DNA of 64,000 nt from Duganella sp. Root1480D1 (GTDB lineage: Bacteria; Pseudomonadota; Gammaproteobacteria; Burkholderiales; Burkholderiaceae_D), in the NCBI RefSeq assembly GCF_001427305.1, contig NZ_LMFZ01000049.1, forward strand, positions 124,001 to 188,000, written 5' to 3'. This document shows positions 1-10,400 of this stretch, piece by piece. The notes beneath the pieces are model-generated. The model had not been told where the DNA came from. It saw nothing but the letters and a program-made list of their open reading frames with translations, and searched no databases. Position numbers and translations under genes: made by a program. How positions within the stretch are numbered: position 1 is the first letter of the stretch; each line of letters begins with the position of its first letter.

Positions 1-125
1 CGCTTGGCCGCCTGCGCCGCCTGCCGGAACAGGCGGTAGTGCTTGTCGAACCCCTCGCGGATGGTGCGCGCGATGTCGAACGCGATTTGCGACGACAGCA
101 GCTTGGGGAAGGCGGCGTGAATCAT
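1..125 (-). CDS. aceK: Isocitrate dehydrogenase kinase/phosphatase, N-terminal fragment
   Basis: Only the first 41 codons are present; the gene runs off the left edge. AceK phosphorylates and dephosphorylates isocitrate dehydrogenase to steer carbon into the glyoxylate shunt. The visible N-terminus (FPKLLSSQIAFDIA, then GFDKHYRLFR) matches what I recall of betaproteobacterial AceK N-termini. The start lies 23 bp after the stop of the isovaleryl-CoA dehydrogenase gene on the same strand, so the two are probably co-transcribed. This would link leucine breakdown, which yields acetyl-CoA, to glyoxylate-shunt control. The kinase domain lies outside the window, so the call rests on the N-terminus alone. 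Confidence 0.7.
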   Translation of the reverse strand, partial: MIHAAFPKLLSSQIAFDIARTIREGFDKHYRLFRQAAQAAK

Positions 126-148
126 GGCGGCCTTGCGGGCAGCTTTGC

Positions 149-1333
149 TTACTTGGTCTCGGCGAACAGCTCGCGGCCGATCAGCATGCGGCGGATCTCG
201 CTGGTGCCGGCGCCGATCTCATACAGCTTGGCGTCGCGCCACAGGCGGCCTACCGGGTACTCGTTGATGTAGCCATTGCCGCCCAGGGCCTGGATTGCTT
301 CGCCAGCCATCCAGGTTGCCTTCTCGGCCGAGTACAGGATGGCGCCGGCCGCGTCCTTGCGCAGTGCACGCACCTGTTCAGGCGAGGTGGCGCGGTCGCA
401 GGCCTGGCCCACGGCGTAAACGTAAGCGCGGCAAGCCATCATGGTGGAGTACATATCCGCCAGCTTGCCCTGCATCAGCTGGAATTCGCCGATCGGCTGG
501 CCGAACTGCTTGCGGTCGTGGATGTAAGGAACCACAGCGTCCATACAAGCCGACATGATGCCCAGCGGGCCGCCGGACAGCACGGTGCGCTCGAAGTCCA
601 GGCCGGACATCAGCACGTTGACGCCCTTGCCCAGGCCGCCCAGCACGTTCTCGGCCGGCACTTCGCAGTCTTCAAATACCAGCTCGCCGGTGTGGGAGCC
701 GCGCATGCCCAGCTTGTCCAGCTTCTGGGCGATGGAGAAACCTTTGAAGCCCTTCTCGATCAGGAACGCGGTCATGCCGCGCGGGCCGGCTTCGATGTCG
801 TTCTTGGCGTACACCACCAGGGTGTCGGCGTCCGGGCCGTTGGTGATCCACATCTTGGTGCCGTTCAGGACCCAGCGGTCGCCCTTGAAGTCGGCGCGCA
901 GCTTCATCGACACCACGTCGGAACCGGCGTTCGGCTCGGACATGGCCAGCGCACCCACGTGCTCGCCGGAGATCAGCTTCGGCAGGTATTTCTTCTTCTG
1001 TTCTTCAGTGCCGTTGCGCTTGATCTGGTTGACGCACAGGTTGGAGTGCGCGCCGTAGGACAGGCCCACCGAAGCAGACGCGCGGGAAATTTCTTCCATC
1101 GCGATGATGTGGGCCAGGTAGCCCATATTGGCGCCGCCGTATTCTTCGGAGACAGTAATGCCCAGCAGGCCCAGTTCCCCCATCTTGCGCCACAGGTCCA
1201 TCGGGAACTGGTCGGTACGATCGATTTCAGCGGCGCGCGGGGCGATCTCGGCGGCGGCAAACTGCTGTACCGCTTCACGCAGGGCGGCGATGTCTTCGCC
1301 GTGATCAAAGGTCAGGCCTGGGAGATGGAGCAT
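149..1333 (-). CDS. liuA: Isovaleryl-CoA dehydrogenase
   Basis: This FAD enzyme oxidises isovaleryl-CoA to 3-methylcrotonyl-CoA in leucine degradation. The 394-residue length is normal for the family. The acyl-CoA dehydrogenase signature ALAMSEPNAGSD lies near residue 129. The catalytic base typical of isovaleryl-CoA dehydrogenases is visible as Glu248 in GLDFERTVL; most other acyl-CoA dehydrogenases place their glutamate later in the chain. GLSYGAHSNLCVNQI is also characteristic. A palindromic LiuR-type operator sits just upstream (about 1384-1402), between this gene and liuR, so the gene appears to have its own regulated promoter. aceK follows directly. Confidence 0.95.
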   Translation of the reverse strand: MLHLPGLTFDHGEDIAALREAVQQFAAAEIAPRAAEIDRTDQFPMDLWRKMGELGLLGITVSEEYGGANMGYLAHIIAMEEISRASASVGLSYGAHSNLCVNQIKRNGTEEQKKKYLPKLISGEHVGALAMSEPNAGSDVVSMKLRADFKGDRWVLNGTKMWITNGPDADTLVVYAKNDIEAGPRGMTAFLIEKGFKGFSIAQKLDKLGMRGSHTGELVFEDCEVPAENVLGGLGKGVNVLMSGLDFERTVLSGGPLGIMSACMDAVVPYIHDRKQFGQPIGEFQLMQGKLADMYSTMMACRAYVYAVGQACDRATSPEQVRALRKDAAGAILYSAEKATWMAGEAIQALGGNGYINEYPVGRLWRDAKLYEIGAGTSEIRRMLIGRELFAETK

Positions 1334-1383
1334 GTCTTCCTCTATTGGTGTTGGGTATTGAAGCGCAAATGATACGCCTGAGT

Positions 1384-1402
1384 GACGTTAACGTAAACGT
1401 CA
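1384..1402. promoter_or_regulatory. LiuR-type operator upstream of liuA
   Basis: The sequence GACGTTAACGTAAACGTC is nearly palindromic around ACGT and resembles the published LiuR motif of proteobacteria (TTTACGTTAACGTAAA type, from memory). It lies 51 bp upstream of the liuA start and just past the liuR stop codon. This is the right place for control of liuA separately from liuR. Confidence 0.7.
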
Positions 1403-1404
1403 AC

Positions 1405-1809
1405 TCAACCAGCAGTCGTTTGCTTTTCAGCAAGTGCCGCCAGCAGGCGCCTGCACTCTTCCTCGTGGGTAGCGATCTCTTGCAGGGACATTTCAATGTC
1501 TTCGCGCTGTTGTTCCAGCGTTTCGCGGTGTTGCGACAGCACGCCCAGGAAGCGGTTCATCTGGGCTTCGGTGTCTTTCGGCGACTCGTACATGTCGACC
1601 AGGCTCTTGATCTCACTCAGGGACAGGCCGATGCGCTTGCCGCGCAGGGTCAGCTTGAGGCGGGTGCGGTCGCGTGGTGTATACACGCGGTTGCGGCCGC
1701 CGGCGCCTTCGCGCGAAGGCGCCAGGAGGCCTTGGTCCTCATAGAAACGGATGGCGCGCGGTGTGATATCGAACTCGCGGGCCAGTTCGGTGATGGTGTA
1801 GGTCGGCAT
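1405..1809 (-). CDS. liuR: MerR-family regulator of leucine/isovalerate catabolism
   Basis: A 134-residue MerR-type regulator. The winged-helix DNA-binding domain occupies residues 1-70 (YTITELAREFDITPRAIRFY, then GRNRVYTPRDRTRLK), and a dimerisation coiled coil follows at about 80-125. There is no cysteine cluster for metal sensing; the effector in this subfamily is thought to be a branched-chain acyl-CoA intermediate. It lies directly upstream of liuA on the same strand. LiuR-type operators are found both upstream of it (about 1829-1845) and downstream before liuA, consistent with autoregulation. Confidence 0.9.
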   Translation of the reverse strand: MPTYTITELAREFDITPRAIRFYEDQGLLAPSREGAGGRNRVYTPRDRTRLKLTLRGKRIGLSLSEIKSLVDMYESPKDTEAQMNRFLGVLSQHRETLEQQREDIEMSLQEIATHEEECRRLLAALAEKQTTAG

Positions 1810-1828
1810 GGCTTACAATGGATCTTCC

Positions 1829-1845
1829 GTTTACGTAACGTCAAT
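1829..1845. promoter_or_regulatory. LiuR-type operator in the liuR / metallo-hydrolase divergent promoter
   Basis: GTTTACGTAACGTCAAT lies in the 48-bp gap between the divergent starts of liuR (1809) and the metallo-hydrolase (1858). It shares the ACGTnAACGTC core with the site before liuA. Its right edge is only 12 bp from the hydrolase ATG, so it could control both genes. Confidence 0.65.
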
Positions 1846-1857
1846 CTATTGTACGCC

Positions 1858-2922
1858 ATGAACCCGCTCGAATCCCAGCTTGACTATCCATTAGGCGACA
1901 CCCTGCCGGCCAGCGGCACGGTGCTCGAAGTCGCGCCCGGCGTGGCGTGGATGCGCCTGCCATTACCGTTCGCCCTCGACCACATCAACCTGTGGCTGCT
2001 GCGTGAGGCAGGCGGCTGGAGCGCGGTTGATTGCGGTGTGGCGCTCGATGCCAGCAAGCAGGCCTGGAATGCCGTGCTGGCCGGGCCGCTGGCGGGCCAG
2101 CCCTTGCAGCGTGTAGTGGCCACTCACTGTCATCCTGACCACGTCGGGCTGGCGGACTGGCTGTGCCAGCGCTTCGGCGTTTCGCTCTGGATGACGACCG
2201 GCGAATATGCCTTCGCGCGCATGATGTCGGCGGCCCTGCCGGGTGTGGACGGCCCTTCTGCCGTGCCGCACTTCGAGCGCCACGGCCTGGCCGACCCCGA
2301 CATGCTGGAAAAGATGCGTTCGCGGAAGAGCTATTACCCATCGCTCGTGCCCTCGGTACCGGCTTCCTATGTCCGGCTGCAGGACGGCCAGTCGATCCTG
2401 GCCGGTGGCTGCAGCTGGCGCGTGATCACGAGTTCCGGCCACTCGCCGGAGCACGCGGCGCTGTATTGCGAACAGCTCAATGTGCTGATTTCCGGCGATA
2501 TGGTCTTGCCGCGCATCTCCACCAACGTTTCGGTATTTGCCGTCGAGCCGGAAGGCAACCCGTTGCAGCAATACCTCGACTCGCTCGAGCGATTTGCCGG
2601 CCTGCCGGATGATGTGCTGGTCCTGCCATCGCACGGCCGCCCCTTCCGCGGCCTGCACACCCGCATCAGGCAGTTGCGCGATCACCACGAAGCCCGCCTG
2701 GCCGAGGTGCTGGCCGCCTGTGCCGACCAGCCACGCTCTGCGGCTGAGATAGTACCAATCATGTTCCGCCGGCCGCTGGACGCCCACCAGCTCAGCTTTG
2801 CGCTGGGCGAAGCGCTGGCCCATCTGCATAAGTTATGGCGGGATGGTATCGTGCGCCGGGATACCGGAAATGACGGCATCATAAAATTCATAAAGGCGCA
2901 TAAAGTTACCGTCGGTCCTTAA
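1858..2922 (+). CDS. Metallo-beta-lactamase-fold hydrolase
   Basis: A 354-residue cytoplasmic protein with the metal-binding HxHxDH motif (HCHPDH, residues 90-95). A further histidine in SSGHSPEH and an aspartate in SGDMVLP fit the other metal ligands of the MBL fold. The C-terminal 90 residues are helical, as in glyoxalase II-like and thioester-cleaving members. It is divergent from liuR and shares an operator with it, so I infer a role in branched-chain acyl-CoA metabolism, perhaps as a thioesterase; the substrate is not shown by the sequence. The ATG at 1858 was chosen because upstream in-frame codons would run through the operator and antisense to liuR. No clear ribosome binding site precedes it. 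Confidence 0.85.
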   Translation: MNPLESQLDYPLGDTLPASGTVLEVAPGVAWMRLPLPFALDHINLWLLREAGGWSAVDCGVALDASKQAWNAVLAGPLAGQPLQRVVATHCHPDHVGLADWLCQRFGVSLWMTTGEYAFARMMSAALPGVDGPSAVPHFERHGLADPDMLEKMRSRKSYYPSLVPSVPASYVRLQDGQSILAGGCSWRVITSSGHSPEHAALYCEQLNVLISGDMVLPRISTNVSVFAVEPEGNPLQQYLDSLERFAGLPDDVLVLPSHGRPFRGLHTRIRQLRDHHEARLAEVLAACADQPRSAAEIVPIMFRRPLDAHQLSFALGEALAHLHKLWRDGIVRRDTGNDGIIKFIKAHKVTVGP

Positions 2923-3191
2923 TACCAGCCGACCGGTCGACAACAAAGACGGCCCCTAGGTTTGTAGTCGCAAATCAACTTTATTTCTAAAGTTGTAACC
3001 GATTATTTGTCGTCCTGACAAGTAGATTCTGCTAATTTTCACCAATTTGACCGAAAGAAATTCGGGGTGGCAGAGCAGGAAATCGGGCAGTCTGTAGCGC
3101 CAATTGTTAATTGTTGTTATCTACAATTGTCACAATTGGTCTGATGGTTCTAGAGACTGACATTCATGTTGTGACATGAAATAGTGCAACT
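2923..3191. other. AT-rich intergenic region with repeated CAATTG motifs
   Basis: This 269-bp non-coding gap is clearly AT-richer than its flanks. It holds three copies of a CAATTGT/ACAATTGG motif (3101-3107, 3123-3130, 3132-3139) and, next to the downstream gene, an 18-bp palindrome annotated separately. No gene or RNA was recognised in it. Confidence 0.5.
3163..3180. promoter_or_regulatory. Palindromic operator candidate upstream of the HTH gene
   Basis: TTCATGT-TGTG-ACATGAA is a perfect inverted repeat with 7-bp arms and a 4-bp spacer, ending 11 bp before the ATG at 3192. Its place between promoter and start codon suits autoregulation by the HTH protein it precedes; this is inference from position and symmetry. 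Confidence 0.5.
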
Positions 3192-3602
3192 ATGAATTCT
3201 TCGAACGAACGTGAAAGCTTCAGCCAGCGACTCCAGCAGGCTTTGAAAAATGCCCACTACTCTCCGGACAGCCCTACCCGGCTGGCGAGAGAGTTCAACA
3301 TCAGGTTTGAGGGCAGGCCGATTACGGTCCACGCGGCCCGAAAATGGCTGGTTGGAGAGGCAATTCCGACCCAGGAAAAGCTGCGCATGATTGCGCAGTG
3401 GCTTGGCGTTCCTGCTGAATGGCTGCGCTTTGGCGGTGCCGAAATCGAGCACCATAATGGGGACACGAACGGTAGCAACCTGGCCCGTTTCGAGTCGGCC
3501 GACGTCAAATTGATCGCTGATTTGCAACGGCTGGATGACCATCACAAGCAAATTGCGCGCGAATTTATTCGCATGCTCGTCAGGGTCAACTACCAAAAGT
3601 AA
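3192..3602 (+). CDS. Small XRE-like helix-turn-helix regulator
   Basis: A 136-residue protein. Residues about 10-75 form a variant HTH: SPTRLAREFNIRF, then ITVHAARKWLVGEAIPTQEKL and AQWLGVPAEWLRFG, the pattern of Cro/CI-like regulators in which HAARKWL would be the recognition helix. The C-terminal 50 residues are helical and may dimerise. It stands alone between unrelated genes, with a palindrome just upstream that may be its own operator. Its targets cannot be told from the window. No phage genes are nearby, so it is more likely a chromosomal regulator than a prophage repressor. Confidence 0.8.
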   Translation: MNSSNERESFSQRLQQALKNAHYSPDSPTRLAREFNIRFEGRPITVHAARKWLVGEAIPTQEKLRMIAQWLGVPAEWLRFGGAEIEHHNGDTNGSNLARFESADVKLIADLQRLDDHHKQIAREFIRMLVRVNYQK

Positions 3603-3811
3603 CAGAACGACACTATTTGTCCTGCGCAAAACGGGGCAAATAGCTTTCAAAGTTGCGTCCGGGTTTCACTTAGCGCGCCGGCTCCCGGCCTGCCTTCCGC
3701 GGGTATCAAAATGATGTTTTTGATACTGCCAGCATGGTGTCCCGCCATGTCACAAACGACCATACCACTTTGTAACAAACTTGATACATCGGCCCGCAAA
3801 GGCGCATGTTT

Positions 3812-4393
3812 TCAAGGGTTCATGCCATTCCAGCGAGGGGCCAGATTGTGACATATGCCGAATAAGTCGATCACGCGGGCCACGGTGTGGTCCACCATTT
3901 CATCGATGGTTTTCGGCTGGTGGTAAAAACCAGGCAATGGCGGGAAGATAATGCCGCCCATCTCGGTCACGGCGGTCATATTGCGCAAATGCGCGAGGTT
4001 GAAAGGCGTTTCGCGCACCATCAGTATCAGGCGGCGGCGCTCTTTCAGCATCACGTCGGCGGCGCGGGCAATCAGGTTGTCCGACAGGCCGTGCGCGACG
4101 GAGGCCAGGGTTTTCATTGAGCAGGGCGCAATCACCATGCCGTCGGCCTGGAACGAGCCGCTGGCGATGGAAGCGCCGATATTGTTCTGCTTATGGACGA
4201 CATGGGCCAGCGCTTCGACTTCCTTGCGCTGCAAGCCAGTTTCCTGGTGGAGGGTGAGGACGGCGGCGTCGGAGATGACCAGGTGGGTCTCGACGCTTTG
4301 GATATTGCGCAGATGTTGCAGCAGCCGCACACCATACACGGCGCCGGTGGCGCCGGTGATGGCAATGACCAGCCGCTGCGGGCGATCAGCCAT
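3812..4393 (-). CDS. ubiX: Flavin prenyltransferase
   Basis: UbiX makes prenylated FMN, the cofactor used by the UbiD decarboxylase in ubiquinone synthesis. At 193 residues it has the expected length. The N-terminal flavin-binding loop AITGATGAVYG and the conserved segments IAPCSMKTLA, LMVRETPFNLAHL and PPLPGFYHQPKTIDEMVDH are all present. The start overlaps the 3' end of grxD by 8 bp, so the two are translationally coupled. No ubiD is in the window. Confidence 0.95.
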   Translation of the reverse strand: MADRPQRLVIAITGATGAVYGVRLLQHLRNIQSVETHLVISDAAVLTLHQETGLQRKEVEALAHVVHKQNNIGASIASGSFQADGMVIAPCSMKTLASVAHGLSDNLIARAADVMLKERRRLILMVRETPFNLAHLRNMTAVTEMGGIIFPPLPGFYHQPKTIDEMVDHTVARVIDLFGICHNLAPRWNGMNP

Positions 4394-4703
4394 TGTTGTC
4401 CAGCAGGGCCTTCAGTTCGCCGGATTCATACATCTCGGACATGATGTCGGAGCCGCCGATGAACTCGCCGCGCACATACAGCTGCGGGATGGTTGGCCAG
4501 TTCGAATATTCCTTGATGCCCTGGCGCACTTCCGGATCGTCCAGCACGTTGACGGTGGCGATGTTCTCAACGCCGCAAGCTTTCAGGATCTGGATGGCAC
4601 GGCCGGAGAAGCCGCACTGTGGGAACTGGGCGGTGCCCTTCATGAACAGCACGACAGGGGTGTTGGTCACGGTTTCTTTGATCCAGGTTTGTACGTCGCT
4701 CAT
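4386..4703 (-). CDS. grxD: Monothiol glutaredoxin (CGFS type)
   Basis: A 105-residue glutaredoxin with the monothiol active site CGFS at residues 30-33, followed by the glutathione-binding WPTIPQLYVRGEFIGGSDI segment. Proteins of this class carry and transfer [2Fe-2S] clusters, often with BolA-type partners; a BolA/IbaG-like gene lies at 33.8 kb. It is the first gene of a grxD-ubiX pair. Its upstream region holds a REPIN-like inverted repeat and two FNR-type boxes (4796-4935). Confidence 0.95.
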   Translation of the reverse strand: MSDVQTWIKETVTNTPVVLFMKGTAQFPQCGFSGRAIQILKACGVENIATVNVLDDPEVRQGIKEYSNWPTIPQLYVRGEFIGGSDIMSEMYESGELKALLDNNG

Positions 4704-4838
4704 TGCATTCTCACTGCTAAGGATTGGAATCCCGCCATTTTACCGCGAAACGGCGCTTTGCCAGATGACGCAGGTCATGTCCGGCCGCCACCAACAATTC
4801 GGGGTCAGGTCTGTCATTCGGACAGCTAGCGCCACCAT

Positions 4839-4852
4839 TTGATCTGCATCAA
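4839..4852. promoter_or_regulatory. FNR/Anr-type box 1
   Basis: TTGATCTGCATCAA is a perfect match to the FNR consensus TTGAT-N4-ATCAA. It lies 136 bp upstream of the grxD start, inside the REPIN-like element. A well-placed -10 was not found for either direction. Confidence 0.55.
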
Positions 4853-4878
4853 TACCGAATTTAGCTGCTTTTCGCGTA

Positions 4879-4892
4879 TTGATATAAATCAA
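4879..4892. promoter_or_regulatory. FNR/Anr-type box 2
   Basis: TTGATATAAATCAA is a second perfect TTGAT-N4-ATCAA site. Its centre is 40 bp from that of box 1, about four helical turns, so both would face the same side of the DNA. Confidence 0.55.
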
Positions 4893-4937
4893 AGGATAGC
4901 GATACCTGTCCAAAAGACAGACCTGACCCCGAATTTT

Positions 4938-7286
<2,349 letters not shown>

Positions 7287-7382
7287 TGCGGTGTTCCAAA
7301 CGGTGAAGGCCGAAATCATACAACGCCCGCATGGCCAACGGGCGCCGGAATAGATTATTATTAATTAGTTAACGTTGTCCGT

Positions 7383-7407
7383 CTAACTTGTAGTTGCACT
7401 AAGTTAG
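7383..7407. repeat. Inverted repeat in the tex / helicase divergent intergenic region
   Basis: CTAACTT and AAGTTAG form 7-bp arms separated by 11 bp, in the AT-rich gap between the divergent tex and SNF2 helicase genes. It may be an operator; no regulator can be named. Confidence 0.35.
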
Positions 7408-7482
7408 GATTTTCACAAACACGAAACTGTGGAAGGCGGATAATATTGCATGTTGCTGTTTTTGAACCGCTGATTTAAAAGA

Positions 7483-10400
7483 ATGCGCCCAATGGATATT
7501 ACCCGCGACGAAGCCCGCGAAACTCCAGTCGCACCGGCCCCTGCCTCTTCTCCGGTGCCTGCCGCACCGCCCAACCAGCTCCCGTATGCAGTGGCGACCT
7601 GGTTGCAGAGGGTGGATGCAGCCGCGCATCCCAAGCCTAAACTGGCCCCGGTCGAAATCGACCCGAAACAGACTAACTACAAACTGATTTATGTGCTGGC
7701 GCCTACCAGCGGCGGGCGCCATGTTGCACTCTGCCTCTACAAGGCACGTCTGAAGCCGAACGGCGACGTGGCCGCGGCCAGCCCGGTCAGCGAAGTGTTT
7801 TCCCTGCTTTCCGCCCCGCCCGCGTTCCTGGCGCCGGGCGATGAAGACCTGGTGCGCTTCTTCGTGGCCATGCGCAGCGGCCCCAATTCCCAGACCGGCA
7901 GTGCGACCGAGCCGCGCGGCAAGATCGGCGCGGCCTTGCTGCAGATGCTGTCCGAGCAGGACAAGCTGCTGTGGGCCAATTCCTGGTCTGACGTGGGTAA
8001 CGGCCTGGTCTACCCGATGAAATCGGGCGACAGGCGCAATGCCAGCCTGGCCTGGCGCGAAGAAGGCAAGGGCTTGCGCCTCGGCTGGCAAGTCGATGTG
8101 CCGGAAGGCGCCAAGCACCGCGCCGCCGACCAGATCGACTACATGTTGCCGACCGAACCGCCGTGGTATATCGACAACCTGTCGACCGGCGTGCTGCAAC
8201 TGAACCAGGGCGGCACCACCATTCCGCTGGCGGACTTGCAAGCCCTGGTGGCGCAGGCGCCGCTGCTGATGCCGAACGATAAGATGCGCGTGTCCCAGCT
8301 CTTGCTGGCACACGGCCTGCAGCAATTGATGCCGCTGCCGCAGCCGCTGCCGCAGCGCGTGCGCACCGACGTCAAGCCGCGTCCTATCCTGGTGCTCGAC
8401 TCGGCCCAACTGGCCGATGGCACGCTGCAGCGCTGGAACGACTATGCCGTGCTGTCGTATGACTATGATGGCGAGCGTGTGTCCTTCGATCCGTCGCAGC
8501 GCGTGGTGCGCCAACGTGGCGAAGTGACCGAAATTATCCAGCGCGACGAAGCCGCCGAAGTGGCTGCGCTGGAAACCTTGACCCAGCTTGGCTTCCGCAA
8601 GCCTACCGCGCTGCCGCTGTCCAGCGTGCGCGGCGGCCTGCTGCTGGCCAGCCAGGCTGACTGGATCCGCTTCGCGGAATCGGGCATCGGGGAATTGCTG
8701 GCCGCCGGCTGGCGTGTCGAGAAATCGCCGAAGTATCGCTACGATATGGTGGTGGTCGAGGACTGGTATGCCGAGGTCGAGGAAGAATCCACTGATAACG
8801 GCAATGCCTGGTTCGACCTGGAGCTGGGCATCACCGTCAACGGCGAGCGCGTGCCGCTGCTGCCGGTGCTGGTGCAGATGATCCGCAACTTCCCGAACGA
8901 CTTCGGCCCGAAAGCGCTGGCCGTGCACGGCGATTCGGACCAGATGCTGGCTGCCCTGCCGGATGGCACCCGCGTGGCCCTGCCATGGAATCGCTTGCGC
9001 CCTATCCTGGCCACCATTGGTGAGCTGTACTTCAGCGAGAAGATCCGTCACTCGGTGCGCATGTCGTCGCTGGACGCGGCCCGCCTGGATGAGTTGGCGC
9101 GCAATGTCGACTTCCAGTGGACCGGCGGCGAAGCGCTGCGCGAAATGGGCCGCAAGCTCAACCAGTTCTCCTCGGTGCAGCGCGTGCCGACCCCGGCTGG
9201 CCTGCAAGCGACCTTGCGCGATTACCAGACCGATGGCTTGAGCTGGATGCAATTCCTGCGCGAGTACAACTTCGGCGGCATCCTGGCCGACGATATGGGC
9301 CTGGGCAAGACGGTGCAGACCATCGCCCACATCCTGGTGGAGAAGGAAGCCGGCCGCCTCGATCATCCAGCCCTGGTCATCGCGCCGACCAGCCTGATGA
9401 ATAATTGGCAGGACGAAACCGCGCGCTTCGCACCCGGCTTGAAAGTACTGCTGTTGCAAGGCAAGGACCGCGCCGAACTGTTCGACGAAATCCCGAAAGT
9501 CGACCTGGTGCTGACCACCTACGCCCTGCTGCCGCGCGATGAAGAAAAGCTGCGCGAGCACGACTTCCACCTGGTGATCCTGGACGAGTCGCATTACATC
9601 AAGAACACGCGCTCCAAGGCGGCTCAGAGCGCGGGACTGCTGCGTGCACGCCACCGCCTGTGCCTGTCCGGCACGCCGTTGGAAAACCACCTGGGTGAGC
9701 TGTGGTCGCAATTCCACTTCCTGCTGCCTGGCCTGCTGGGCGATGAGAAGACTTTCAACAGCAACTTCCGCCACCCGATCGAACGCCAGGACGACCCGCA
9801 GCGCCGCCAGTTGTTGAACCGCCGCATCAAACCGTTCCTGGTGCGCCGTACCAAGGACAGCGTGGCGAAAGAACTGCCGCCGAAGACCGAGATGGTGCGC
9901 AAGGTGGAACTCAGCGGCGCGCAGCGCGACCTGTACGAAACCGTGCGTCTTGCGATGGACCAGAAAGTGCGCGAGGAGATCGACCGCAAGGGCGTAGCGC
10001 GCTCCCAGATCGTGATCCTGGAAGCGCTGCTCAAGCTGCGCCAGGTCTGCTGCGATCCGCGCCTGGTGAAGAGCACCAAGAAGGCCGCCACTACCGGCTC
10101 GGCCAAGCTGGTCGACCTGATGCAGATGGTCGAAGACCTGCTGGAAGAAAAGCGCAAGATCCTGGTGTTCTCGCAATTCACTTCGATGCTGGAGCTGATC
10201 GAAGAGGAATTGGAAGCACGCGATATCCCATACGCCATCCTGACCGGCGAAACCCGCGACCGCGGCGCCCAGGTAGCAGCCTTCCAGCAAGGCGCGGTGC
10301 CGATCTTCCTGATCTCGCTGAAGGCTGGCGGCGTGGGCCTGAACCTGACGGCAGCCGACACCGTGATCCACTACGATCCATGGTGGAATCCTGCTGCCGA

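Larger units (their letters stand above)
4796..4935. repeat. REPIN-like inverted repeat between grxD and tex
   Basis: Two perfect 20-bp inverted arms lie at 4796-4815 and 4916-4935; each contains GGGGTCAGGTCTGTC. Next to each arm is a small hairpin, CTGTC-ATTCG-GACAG on the left and CTGTC-CAAAA-GACAG on the right. Two inverted REP-like units about 140 bp apart is the usual layout of a REPIN. The right arm ends 2 bp from the tex stop codon. The GGGGTCAGGT core recurs in the palindrome at 29622-29678. Confidence 0.7.

Noticed and set aside
3192..3602. HTH protein as a prophage repressor
   Set aside because: No integrase, attachment site or phage structural gene is nearby and the flanks are housekeeping genes.
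3613..3643. Hairpin CTATTTG/CAAATAG after the HTH gene as a terminator
   Set aside because: The stem is short with an AT-rich base and no T run follows on either strand, so it is not listed as a terminator.
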